Positions 21,739 to 32,386 of a stretch of DNA of 64,000 nt are shown piece after piece. The DNA comes from Talpa occidentalis (lineage: Eukaryota; Chordata; Mammalia; Eulipotyphla; Talpidae), in NCBI RefSeq assembly GCF_014898055.3, contig NW_023601433.1, positions 20,697,641 to 20,761,640 on the forward strand. Direction: 5' to 3'. The stretch's first letter is position 1. Each line of letters starts with the position of its first letter. A model generated the notes under the pieces. It was not told the origin of the DNA and did no database searches. It worked only from the letters and a program-made list of their open reading frames with translations. The translations under genes were made by a program, and so were the position numbers.

Positions 21739-22060
21739 CGCTGGAGAAGCCGTGGTTGATGTCAGCCTACACTACAGTGCACAGTTGAGGAGCCAGAGAA
21801 CTACTAAATCATCCTTAGAACCGTGACCATAGCAGTATATTTTCCTCTTTGAACAAAAAGTATTTTTGCTGTATTTTTACCATATAAAGTATTTAAAAAA
21901 CATGAATTGAGTTTTTGTAGATTTCTGGTTCTCAGCTTTACCTTGAACCCCAACATGTGCAAGTGTTTTTCATCATCTATATTTGAAGATATTTGTATGT
22001 AGGAACAGGCCTGCCATTCCAGTTTTGCATGCCAAAAAATAAAGGACACACTTCAAAGGG
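21739..22060 (+). other. CNIH4: CNIH4 3'UTR (minimum extent)
   Basis: AT-rich, repeat-free sequence directly after the stop codon, running to just past the first AATAAA. Further AATAAA motifs occur at about 23523 and 24728, and the block 21740-23900 contains no SINE, so a longer alternative 3'UTR is possible. Confidence 0.6.
22038..22043 (+). terminator. Candidate CNIH4 poly(A) signal AATAAA
   Basis: The first canonical hexamer after the CNIH4 stop codon, about 300 bp downstream. Use of this site is inferred. Confidence 0.55.
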
Positions 22061-23920
22061 AAATTTTAATAGACGAGCATAGCTACTCTCCAAGCCTACT
22101 GAAAAGCCAGAATACAAAATAAGGCTGTTAATCTGGACAAAAGAAGAAAGTAAATTACTCTTTTGCCTATTTTGTGGCAGCTTCATATATTTAATATAGT
22201 TTAATGATTTATGGGACAGTAGTTAAAAGTCTTCTAATAAGAAAGTTAACAAAAATGACATTTCAAAAAAATAGATATTTCTTTGCAGAATTTGTGAAAC
22301 CATATTTGCCATTTGCCCAGACACAGTAAAATTTGAATTGCTTGTAGAAAGGAAAATATATCAAAAAAGTGTAATCTTACTGAGTGCTTTCATTTAAAAG
22401 CTACTTCTTCCACAATTTCCCTCAAACCCATACAGTCTCACTGACTTTTGCCAGGTCTTGTCTGTATATTACAAATGAACCAATTGTATTTGAACTCTGT
22501 GATATATTTTTTTAATGGGTTTGGAGATGATTTGGTAGAAGATGCTCATCAGATTAGAAGTAGGACTAGTTAATCATTCAGTGTCAGTGAATTGAGCCTG
22601 TAAATGCTCTTCTTGGTACCAGATTAACTGTAATGTTTCTGTCCTGCTGCACTGAGCACCTTGTGAATTGAGTTACCCAGTACAAGCCATTTCATAGACA
22701 TAGCAATATCCGAAAAAACTCTGTTCCTTTTAATTATATTTGTAAACTCTTGCAGTTGATGGGAGCAGTTAACCTCTTCCGTTCTGTTTGTGGGATAAAA
22801 TGAACCTGACAATTTACTGTCCGTACTAGTTTGTGATTTAATATTGCTGTCTTCAGTATTGGCATTTATGCCAAACATGGCTGTGTTTGATGGTACCGTG
22901 CAGAGGGGTTGCTTACTCTGTTGAGAAAGACCTGGGTGGCTAACCAATGTATATGGTCCTCAAAATATCAAAAGAACGAGGTCTAGCCTTGGCAGAACCC
23001 AGGAGGCCACTAAGCCGAACTCCCTCTACAGGTAGACTCACATTTTAAGACTGGAAGTAGTGCCTTGGCCACAGTAAAATGGCAGGCAAGGTAAACCTGG
23101 TCCTGTTGGCCTCTTTGGGGGTCTCAGAAACCATTCCTTGTGGTTATATTGTATTTCTATCAGCAAAGAGCCAAGAAGCTATAACATAGAAGTTACTTTG
23201 CTTACATTTCTTTTCCTTTTGAGCCAACTTCTGTTTAAAAAAAGTCCCTTTATTCTTCCTAACTTCCAGTGCCTCTTAATGTTCTACTCAAACTTGAAGA
23301 TCATGATGTAGCCATTGGAGAACTTAAATCCTGAGAACTGAGACCTTTTTGTACTAGTATTCTCACTAACCAAAATAGAAACCCATGTATTTGAGAGAAG
23401 CCCTGCTGTTAGCTCCTACACTCTCAGGTGTAGACTGTTGAGGCTGAACATATCCAAAAGGGGTTTTGTTTATAGTAGAATAGGAATGCTTCACTTCTGA
23501 AACATTAACTATGGTTAATAACAAATAAAATTATCTTTTATTTCTTGTCTATAAGCCAGGAGGGGGTGGGTATCTCTAGTTCTTTGTGAGTTTTTTTTGT
23601 TAGTTTGTTTTTTCAGGAGGTGGTTTACAAATGATAGAAAGGGAAAAGCACTGACTTTAATGCTGTAATTACAATGCTAAAGATTTAATTCTCCATGCTT
23701 TTCACTCACTGGAGAGTTGCAAAGGGTCTTAGAGGTTATTTGGTTTAACTTCATCTTAAAGACAGAGAACTGAGGCCTAGAGATTACATCTGGAATTCTG
23801 GTGGTTAGTCTAGTATTCTCCCTCATAACTGCTTGTCCCTGTACCTCCATGACGGCAGTACCGAGGCCCTGCCAGTGCAGACTATCATAGGGTGCTCCTG
23901 TGTGCAAAATATTTCTGTTT

Positions 23921-24031
23921 GGGCCTCTCCTTGTGGTGCAGCGGTTGAGCGCTGGGTTGCGAGGCTGCCCGCAGCCTCTGCAGCGCCAGTTCGATCCCCA
24001 GCCACCGGCGAGGGGCCCACCAAAAAAAAAA
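23921..24031 (+). mobile_element. Short tRNA-only SINE
   Basis: Head with B box GTTCGATCCCC, ends GGGGCCCACC then poly(A). Flanks ATTTCTGTTTG / AATCTGTTTGTG. Followed by a small direct repeat of TGTCTGTGTCATCTTTCCTT. Confidence 0.85.
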
Positions 24032-24369
24032 ATCTGTTTGTGTCTGTGTCATCTTTCCTTGTCTGTGTCATCTTTCCTTGTCCTTCCATCCTCGCAGTGG
24101 TAGCAGGTATCTCAGTTGAAAATGCTGAGGAAGCAAGGTCTAATATGCAGCTCAGTTCATCAAAGCCTACCAGATCCCCTCAGCCACCTTTTTGTGCCAC
24201 ACAGAGGACAGTGGATTGAGTCCAAAACTGCTTCCTCTGACTTAGTCCTACTTTGAAGTTGAGCGCTAAGAAAACTTCCAATGGAAATTCATCTCCTGTG
24301 CCACTTACCAGTTTCTTTCTGATAATAGTTATTTGTATGCAATAAGTCTCCTACAAGACTATGTTCCTG

Positions 24370-24455
24370 AAGGGGAATGTACATTCTTATTCATATCTTC
24401 CTATTACTCTTGGCACCTAACACTGTGCCTTGCTTCAAAAAGAAATGTTGAATGA
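24370..24455 (+). mobile_element. L2 3' end fragment
   Basis: GGCACCTAACACTGTGCCTT and AATGTTGAATGAA. Confidence 0.6.
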
Positions 24456-26082
24456 AAAAGTAAATCTGATTGTGTTGTTCCATTGCTCTCAGCAAAAAGT
24501 CTAACCAATGTCCTTTATACCAGAGAAGCAACAATAGAGCAACATAATGAGAGTTCACCATTTTTTTCCCCAAAGCAGTCACATTATGAAGTGTTCTACA
24601 ATATGTTAATCTAGGAAAGGAAACTGCTATATTTGGTACACTTGAGATTTGTGAAATCAGCTTTACTTGTCAGAAAAAGATATGGTGAAAAGCATTATGT
24701 ACTAGGTGTAATTGCCCCGAAAATGAAAATAAACTTGTTTTAATATATTGGAATAGGCAGCAAAATAGAGAAGGTAAGTAAAAAATTCTATCCTTATCTA
24801 AATTTCTGCCACTTGAGTTTCTGTGCTTGAAACCAAATATTATACTATTTTGATATGTAGGGTAAAAAGATTGAAATATTGTTGGTGTATTTAAACTGTT
24901 GAAAGAATGGGCTATTCTGGTTTTCTGAAGGTTTGTCAGTGAAGCCTTTTGGTTTTAAGCCATACTTTTTGTGAAAATTCTAAAAGATAGCCAAATCTTT
25001 TTAATTAAATATATCTAATGACAGGGTCATTAAGAGCCTTATGGTTATCTTTTGTCAACTGTATTAATCAAAGTAATAACTACTGTCAGGACTATAAAAT
25101 GTTAAGGTTGCTCACTGAGCTAACTTGGAACTGAGCTCAAGCTGCTCTTTAGAATAAATTCCTTTATAAAATCTGTTTTTGTTTTCAGTTGCTTCTCTCT
25201 GTAGCTGGGTGGGGAAGCGTGAGTGGGTGGCTGGTCAGATCCAGTTAGCTGAGTGTTCAGAGGTTTGACTGTGGCTGCTGCTGCTGTGTACATGATGGAG
25301 CAATTTTGGTTTCACCTGTATCAGTTCCCATTAAACATTAGAACCTAGTCAAAATGTGAGTTAGTTTAACAAATGCTTAAATTCCCGCTTTCCAGTGGAG
25401 CCGCTTGTGTCATAGGGCATATAATCAGATTCTAAATTAGACACTACACCATCATTATCCAGTTCTCATTCCTGGTTTCCCTTTATGCACCCTGTCCTTT
25501 ATCAGAACCCACAATTTGTTGTTGACCCAGTGAATTTCATCTTATAGTTGCTATTCTAAGTTCCATACATGCTTGGGGCAAGAGGCTGCCACTTGAATAT
25601 GGAAGGAGTTTGAATTCGTCTATTTTTGCAGGTTACTTCACTAAAATTGATAATCTCTGAAGGAGAGCAGATACTGTGGAATCAAGTTTGATGAACAGAC
25701 TTCCTTCTAGAGCCTGATCTTATCACTTCGTCTCACCGACAGCCTATTTTGTGGATTGGATGCACACTGGGTGAGCTGAACCTGATGGCTCAATTAAAAG
25801 CAAGTTTTTGGCTCCACACCATCTGCTCTACCAGAAAAAGAAGGGCGAGACTGGTCCTCTGGTTTAGCTCTACAAGACACTAACTTTTTGGAAGAAAATA
25901 ACAGGATTAACCCATGTTACTTGGTAATTTTCTATCTTACCAGTGACAATAATCAAACTCATTGACATTATTTTGTCCATAATCTACTTCCTTTCCTTCC
26001 CCACCCTGTTTTGAAGCAATACCAGACAGACTTTACATTGGTACTATTTTTTATATGTATCTCTATTAAGATAAGCCTTCTT

Positions 26083-26363
26083 GGGCCTCACCGGTGGCGC
26101 AAACGGTTGAGCGCTGGGTTGTGAAGCTGCCCGCAGCCTCTGCAGCGCTGGTTCGATCCCCAGCTGCTCCCTGGCCACCAGAGGAGGGTCCCACATGGCG
26201 CGCAGACCTCTCCTGCCGCCCGCTGCTCCCCTCAGCAGTGTACTTCGGTCCTTCTGCCTGCTCTGCTCCCTGCTCTGGCTCTGGTGGATTCTCTCACCCT
26301 ACCGCGCTCCTGACTGTACCCAGTGCTTGTATAAATAAATAAATCTTTAAAAAAAAAAAAAAG
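26083..26363 (+). mobile_element. tRNA-SINE type A
   Basis: Near-consensus, with tail AAATAAATAAATCTTT and poly(A). Confidence 0.9.
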
Positions 26364-26387
26364 TCTGCTCAAAAAAAAAATCTGTAG

Positions 26388-26648
26388 GTTTTTTTTTAAA
26401 GATTTATTTATGCATACAAGAACTGGGGTGCAGGCCAGAGGGGGGTGGTCAGTGGATTCACCAGAGAGTGGGAAGCAGAACAGACTGATGTACTGAGATA
26501 CACTGCAGAGGGGAGCAGCAGGTGAGACAGGGGAGGTCTGCTGTGCCATGTGGGTCACTGCCCTGGCCAAGGATTGAACTCATGCTGCAATGGCAGGTGA
26601 TAGCTTGATAGTGCTGTGTCTTTAACCCCTGCGCCACCGGGGAGGCCC
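26388..26648 (-). mobile_element. tRNA-SINE type B
   Basis: Flanked by ATCTGTAGGTTTT / ATCTGGTTTTATC. Confidence 0.88.
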
Positions 26649-27089
26649 TCATCTGGTTTTATCATGTGCATTTTCATATATTACAATGCTGTTTTGGTGG
26701 TATACTGTTAGCTATTTTGAAAGTGGAAGGTACTAAGCCTTCACAGATTAATGTGTGTAAGTGACATACCAAGATTTATATTTAGGTCTGATGACTTCAA
26801 GACCCATGATTTTAGCCATTGCTCTAAATTTATAAAACAGTTTAAAGATATTTAAATTTATTATAGAGTTTTCTCTATAAAACATCGTGAATGTGTTTGA
26901 TTCTTTTAATTATATGGGGAAGCCTCCTGATATAATACAGAAGTGTCATTTTCTTTTATGGATGAAGCAGTTAACTAGAATCAGTAAAGTGGGTCGCTAA
27001 AAGTTTCACCTATTTTTGACAAGTTTTAGCAACTTTTATTCCAAGGTAAATGGCCATCTATAGGCCAAAGGAAGTTTGTATTTTGTAGT

Positions 27090-27270
27090 AGTTAAAAACA
27101 AGCACAGATGCACTGGGGTTTGACTCCCAGGCCCTTCAAATCTGTTTATTTAAATCTATCTCCCCCATTTGCAAAATGGGAATTACAGTATCTGCCCCAT
27201 AAAATTACCTTGAGAATGAAACGAGAATGCATATAAAGTGCATTATGCGCTAAGTATCTGAATACTCCTG
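27090..27270 (+). mobile_element. MIR
   Basis: CCCATTTGCAAAATGGGAAT, TATCTGCCCCATAAAATTAC. Confidence 0.75.
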
Positions 27271-27739
27271 TTAGTCAATGACCAAATAGGTGTATGTGTA
27301 TAATTAGTGTTGTAATCTTTAATACTCTTTTTGCTTCTTGGTATAATTGCTGAAGTAATGTAGCATAGTCTTGTGGATCTCAAAAACCACTAATGAATGG
27401 ATTGGTGCTAGCTGACAACATAAATTACCTGGGGTTTTCACTAATTCCACTTGGTGTCAGGAGGGTGGTTTAAAAATCTTAAAAGTTTCCAGTTGAGTCT
27501 CACATGCCCTGGATTGAGGGGCTATAAGCATAGACTTTGGAATATAAAGGATTTTGAATCCTAGTGCTACTTGTTAACTGTGTTACAATCTTTCTGGGAA
27601 AGGATCTGGCTTGTTCATTTGTTTTCTTTTTTGAACTGTAGCCCTAAAATCCAAAAGTTTTTTTTTTTTGTTTTTTTCTTAGGATGCTTTGTGTTTTATC
27701 TGAAGTAAGTGTATCTGTTTTCTTAAGATTTTAGAAAGT

Positions 27740-28035
27740 TTTTTTATTTTTTTGTTTTTTATTTATTTAAAAGATTTTTATTTATTTATACATACAAGAG
27801 CTGGGGTACGGGCCAGAGTTGTCGGGGAGAGGGTGAGAGGATTCACCAGAGACACAGTGGGGAGTAGAACAGGCAGACTGACTGAAATACACTGCTGAGG
27901 GAGCAGTGGGCCAGTCAGGAGAGGGCTGTTGTGCCGTGTGGGTAGCTCCCTGGCCAGGGCTCGAACTGGTGCAGCAGTGGCTGTGGACAGCTTCATAGTG
28001 CTGTAACTTAACCCCTTGCGCCACCAGGGAGGCCC
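27740..28035 (-). mobile_element. tRNA-SINE type B
   Basis: Flanked by AGAAAGTTTTTTTA / AGAAGTTTTTTTTA. Confidence 0.9.
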
Positions 28036-28292
28036 CAGAAGTTTTTTTTAATTGATAATAAAATCAAGATCACTTTTATGAATTCAAAGGCCACAAACTA
28101 GTATTTTTCAGTATGGGGGATTGGAAACTACTTGGAATCCAATTCCCAACTCAATGTGTAATTCCATTTCTCAACTACAGTCAAAACAAAGATGGAAAAA
28201 AGAACTATGTAGCAGTACTTAAGAACATTTACCCTATTCATTTATTTGAATTCAATTCCATGTAGGGTCTATCACCAAGGCCATTTACATCT

Positions 28293-28577
28293 TTTTTTTT
28301 TTTTTTTTTTAAGATTTATTTATTTATTTATACAAGCACTGGGTACGGTCAGAAGCGCGGGAGGGTGAGAGAATTCACCAGAGCCAGAGCGGGGAGCAGA
28401 GCAGGCAGAAGGACCGAAGTACACTGCTGAGGGGAGCAGCGGGCGGCAGGAGAGGTCTGCGCGCCATGTGGGACCCTCCTTTGGTGGCCAGGGAGCAGCC
28501 GGGGATCAAACCGGCGCTGCAGATGCTGGGGGCAGCTTTGCAACCCAGCGCTCAACTGCTGCGCCACCGGGGAGGCC
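28293..28577 (-). mobile_element. tRNA-SINE type A
   Basis: Perfect target duplication CCATTTACATCTT. Confidence 0.93.
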
Positions 28578-28742
28578 CCATTTACATCTTAAGATGTTTT
28601 CCTGATGCTCTAAGTCTTAAATCATACGTGAGGAACTTTAGTTGCATCAGCTTAACATTGTGACCAAAGATGTCACTAATCTTCAATCAAAATTTGATTG
28701 AAAATGTGTCCTCCCTACAATGTCATCAATAAATGGTGCTGG

Positions 28743-28785
28743 GGGTGCCTCCCTAGTGGCGCAAGGGGTTAAGATGCAGCACTAT
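28743..28785 (+). mobile_element. tRNA-SINE type B, head part (split by LTR)
   Basis: Head up to GATGCAGCACTAT; the element resumes at 29252 after the LTR. Confidence 0.9.
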
Positions 28786-29251
28786 TGTAGGGTAAATAAT
28801 TGTCAGGCTTTTCTGCTCCTCCCCCCCAACCTCCTGCCATTAGGATTGATGCTGGATCCCTGTGGTCCTGAATGCATGCCTGATGGCGGGCACCTTGAGG
28901 GGGGTTTGGGCATATGTATGTGGGTACACCTGAGCTGAGAGACGGCCTATAAGGGTGGCGTCACGGGATGCCAGAGGAAACAGAACACCAGAAGAAGGAG
29001 AACAATCAAGAGACGGGAAGAGAGCCAGCAGAGAAGCAGAGGCCACGAGAGAACTCCAGAGAGCCCAGAAAGAGTGAAGATTCGCTAGGGGCTAGGAGGC
29101 CTGGCAGCCTCCCGATCCCCGGCACCCCTGCCAGTCATGTACCTGGTAAACTCAATAAAAGCCTGAAAAAGCCACTGAGGGCTCCAGGACTCCTCCTTCA
29201 CCTGTCTGCTTTGGTCATAGAGAGCCTGCTCTATGCCTGCCTGCTGCTACA
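28786..29251. mobile_element. Solo LTR of an endogenous retrovirus
   Basis: 466 bp bounded by TGTAG...CTACA (5-bp inverted ends) and flanked by a perfect 5-bp duplication ACTAT (28781-28785 and 29252-29256). Contains TATAAG at about 28949 and AATAAA at about 29154, reading on the + strand. No internal viral genes are present. It interrupts a SINE. Confidence 0.85.
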
Positions 29252-29479
29252 ACTATGAAGCTACCCACAGCCACTGCAGCACAAGTTGGATGCGCAGCCG
29301 GGGAACTACCCACATGGCACAGCAGACCTCTCCTGTTTCGCCCGCTGCTTCCCTCAGCAGTGTATTTTGTCAGTCTGCCTGTTCTGTTCCCTACTCTGTC
29401 TCTGGTGAATCCTCTCATCCCCCACCTCCAGCCTGTACCCCGGTTCTTGTATGAATAAAATAAATCTTTAAAAAAAAAT
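29252..29479 (+). mobile_element. tRNA-SINE type B, remainder (split by LTR)
   Basis: Resumes ACTATGAAGCTACCC and runs to the poly(A). The outer duplication AATAAATGGTGCTGGG lies in L1 sequence at 28727 and after the tail. Confidence 0.9.
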
Positions 29480-30103
29480 AAATGGTGCTGGGAAAATTGA
29501 AAAGTAACACATAAAAAAATGAAGTTGGATCATTTACAAACTCCATACAAACTCCCAAATGGCTTAAAGATTTTGATAAAAGCCTGCATCAATAAAGAAC
29601 ATAGAAGAAAAGATGGGTGATATGTTCATGATATTACCGATAAAGATATTTTTGGCACTTGACCTGTATGGCAAGGGAACTAAAAACAAAAACAAGTGGA
29701 ATTTACCTCAAGTTAAAAAGCTTTTATACAGCGAAAGAAAATACAGAATAATTAAAAAGACACCCCACTAAATGGAGAATATAGCTATACAATATATAGT
29801 TGATAAGTCCCATTCTTGGGCATCTATCCAAATAATATGAAACCATCAACACAAAAAGTTTCACAACATTCACAGCAGCATTTACAATTGCTAGGACATA
29901 GAAGCAACCTAAATGTCAACAGACAGTTGGATTGAGAAGATGTGGTATACCATACTATGGAGTACTATTCAGCCATAATACAGGATGAAATGCAGTCATT
30001 TTCAACAAAATGGGTTTTAGATTTATGGGTAGCAAGTCAGAACAACACAATACTAGACATTTACAAAGTAGATGATTCGATAATGGAAACACTTAAAAAA
30101 ATC

Positions 30104-30360
30104 AGGGGCTTCCCCGGTGGCACAAGGGGTTAAACATCAGCACTATCAAGCTATCACCAGCCACTGTGGCCTGATTTCTATCCCCTGCCAGGGAGCTAAC
30201 CCATATGGTGCTCCTGTCTCCCCTGCTGCTCCCCTCAGCAGTGTATTTTAGTAGATCCTCCTGTTGTGCTCTTCACTCTGTCTCTGGTTAGTCCTCCCAC
30301 CCCCCCACACCCCTGGCTTGCACCCCAGCTCTTGTATGCATAAATAAATTTAAAAAAACA
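30104..30360 (+). mobile_element. tRNA-SINE type B
   Basis: Full element at the 3' end of the L1 fragment. Confidence 0.88.
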
Positions 30361-30369
30361 AAGCCATCA

Positions 30370-30396
30370 GGGCCTCCCTGGTGGCACAAGGGGTTC
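30370..30396 (+). mobile_element. tRNA-SINE head of a chimeric element
   Basis: GGGCCTCCCTGGTGGCACAA and a few more bases, then an abrupt switch to the inverted copy of 31501-31645. Confidence 0.85.
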
Positions 30397-30538
30397 AAAG
30401 TTCAAATGTGAATAATTAGCTACTAAAGGTGAGTCACCTTAGGACAGCAGATCCATTAACATGTCCAAGAAAGGTAGTGTTTCCACAGTACTACTCAGTG
30501 CTAGTTTTTTTTATTGTTGTTGTTTCCTCTTCTCAGGA
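30397..30538 (+). repeat. Inverted repeat arm (copy inside SINE)
   Basis: 142 bp matching the reverse complement of 31501-31645 with only a few differences. It replaces the tRNA-derived middle, including the B box, of the SINE around it. Confidence 0.92.
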
Positions 30539-30722
30539 AGAGGAGCTATCCACATGGTGCAGCAGACCTCTCCTGACTCGCCTGCTGCTCCCCTCAGCAG
30601 TGTATTTCGTCAGTCTGCATGTTCTGTTCCCCGCTCTGGCTCTGGTGAATTCTCTCACCCTCCTGTGCTTGACTGGACCCAGTGCTTGTATAAATAAATA
30701 AATCTTAAAAAAAAAAAAAAAA
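30539..30722 (+). mobile_element. tRNA-SINE body and tail of the chimeric element
   Basis: Resumes at AGGAGCTATCCACATGG and runs through CAGCAGTGTATTTCGTC to poly(A). Confidence 0.88.
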
Positions 30723-30931
30723 CAATGGCAGACATTTAAGATTTTTAGTGATAGGATGGAGTTTTTTAATCCTCAACAATTTTTAATTTTTTCTGAAAAT
30801 TTTCAAGTAGAAGTCATTAAATGAAGTAAGGTAAAGACCAACTCCCCCCCCCCCCTTTTGCCTAAGTGGAAGGGCTTTAAATGGTGTTTTTAAATACAAA
30901 TCCCTACTCATAGGTTTGCAAAAGTTGGGAA

Positions 30932-31047
30932 TTTTTTTTTTTTTTTTTGTGGGACCCTCGCTGGTGGCCAGGGAACGAACAGGTGCTGCAGAGGCTGCGG
31001 GCAGCCTCGCAGCCCAGCGCTCAACCGCTGAGCCACCAGGGGAGGAC
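30932..31047 (-). mobile_element. Short tRNA-only SINE
   Basis: Third copy ending GGGTCCCAC plus poly(A) on the - strand. Flanked by GGGAATTTTTTT / GGAAATTTTTTA. Confidence 0.85.
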
Positions 31048-31094
31048 TGGAAATTTTTTATATAGAACTAGTGCTGGGATTTAGCCTCAAACTT

Positions 31095-31399
31095 TTTTTT
31101 AAAAAAGATTTAATTATTTATGTATACAAGAAGGGGGTACAGGCCAGAGGGGTGTGTGGGTGTGTGTGAGTGAATTCACCAGAGTGGGGAACAGGCAGAT
31201 TGACTGAAACACACTGCTGAGGGGAGCAGCAGGCGAGTCAGGAGAGGTCTGCTGGGCCATGTGGATAGCTCCTCGGCCAGGGATTGAACTCTGTGCTGCA
31301 GTGTCTGCAGATAGCTTCATAGGTTGCGTCTTAATCCCTTGCGCCACCAGGGAGGCCCCATAGGTTGTGTCTTAACCCCTTGCACCACCAGGGAGGCCC
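31095..31399 (-). mobile_element. tRNA-SINE type B with duplicated head
   Basis: The outer 41 bp of the head (CATAGGTTGYGTCTTAAYCC...GGGAGGCCC) occurs twice in tandem, at 31318-31358 and 31359-31399. Confidence 0.88.
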
Positions 31400-31500
31400 A
31401 GCATTAAACTTAAAATAAATGTAGATGACCAATCCAAGCTGGCAAAAGATGCAAAGTATGGCAGAATTTAAAGAAAACAAGTAGACGAATTTCTCCTTTC

Positions 31501-31645
31501 TCCTGAGAAGAGGAAACAACAACAACAATAAAAAAAACTAGCACTGAGTTGTACTGTGGAAACACTACCTTTCTTGGACATATTAATGGATCTGCTGTCC
31601 TAAGGTGACTCACCATTAGTAGCTAATTATTCACATTTGAACTTT
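31501..31645 (-). repeat. Inverted repeat arm (likely source copy)
   Basis: Continuous with unique flanking DNA, so it is the probable original of the 30397-30538 copy. Confidence 0.88.
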
Positions 31646-31648
31646 CTT

Positions 31649-31966
31649 CACTTTTCTTTATTTTTTTAAATTGCGGTAATGTTGGTTTTTTTTTTTTTAA
31701 GATTTATTTATTTATTTATACAAGCACTGGGTACAGTTAGAAGCGCGGGAGGGTGAGAGAATTCACCAGAGCCAGAGCGGGGAGCAGAGCAGGCAGAAGG
31801 ACCGAAGTACACTGCTGAGGGGAGCAGCGGGCGGCAGGAGAGGTCTGCGCGCCATATGGGACCCTCCTCCGGTGGCCGGGGAGCAGCCGGGGATCGAACC
31901 GGCACTGCAGAGGCTGCGGTCAGCTTCGCAACCCAGCGCTCAACTGCTGCACCACCAGGGAGGCCC
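31649..31966 (-). mobile_element. tRNA-SINE type A with 3' transduction-like tail
   Basis: Target duplication TGAACTTTCTT (31638, 31967). Between the SINE poly(A) and the duplication lie about 25 unique bases (CCAACATTACCGCAATTT on the - strand) and a second A-rich tract. Confidence 0.88.
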
Positions 31967-32380
31967 TGAACTTTCTTTTACTGCACAGAACTCCACTCTT
32001 TGTAGTTAAAATCTAAAGCCCACTTCTGTAATAACCCCAAAGGGGCAAATGGCTTTCTTTTCATAAATATAAATATAATGTAGGTGTATGTACACTGAAT
32101 GCTTTCTCCCAGGTCTTTAGAGGACTATATATTCATTATGAAAAGAAAGTCACTGAAGTAGCACTGACATCCTTGCTGGGATTTTGACAGGATTTCCTCC
32201 TTCAGGTGTAGTCACGGACACCACTTTAGCAACCACTGTCCATCACCATAGTCCACTGAGCTGTCATCCCCTTGCCTCCATCCTCACCTCTCCCTACTCT
32301 CTTTCTGAAAGCTGCAGATCAATATTCAACTTTGAAGGGTTGTTTTAAGGTTTAATTTCAAACAACTGGAAATGTATTTT

Positions 32381-32386
32381 TTTATT
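32381..32386 (-). terminator. Candidate distal WDR26 poly(A) signal AATAAA
   Basis: TTTATT on the + strand (AATAAA on the gene strand), with GTTGTTTG downstream. A second hexamer at about 32703-32698 could serve a slightly shorter form. Confidence 0.5.

Larger units (their letters stand above)
28715..30100 (+). mobile_element. L1 3' fragment (host of nested SINE and LTR)
   Basis: Sense-oriented L1 end: AATAAATGGTGCTGGGAAAA, then TTTACAATTGCTAGGACATA, TGGAGTACTATTCAGCCATA and a 3' part. Interrupted at 28743-29479 by a SINE that itself holds an LTR. Confidence 0.85.
22061..31980. other. Intergenic interval between convergent CNIH4 and WDR26
   Basis: No supported gene. 22061-23920 and 24040-26080 are largely unique. 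SINE, MIR, L1 and LTR pieces fill 26083-31966. The only sizeable open frame outside repeats is 22624-22947 on the - strand, discussed in the findings. Confidence 0.7.

Noticed and set aside
28786..29251. Possible gene in the LTR (96-codon frame 28968-29258)
   Set aside because: The segment has LTR ends, target duplication, TATAAG and AATAAA. The frame is incidental and no viral internal region is present.
29942..30133. 63-codon open frame on the + strand
   Set aside because: It reads through the L1 3' region into a SINE head.
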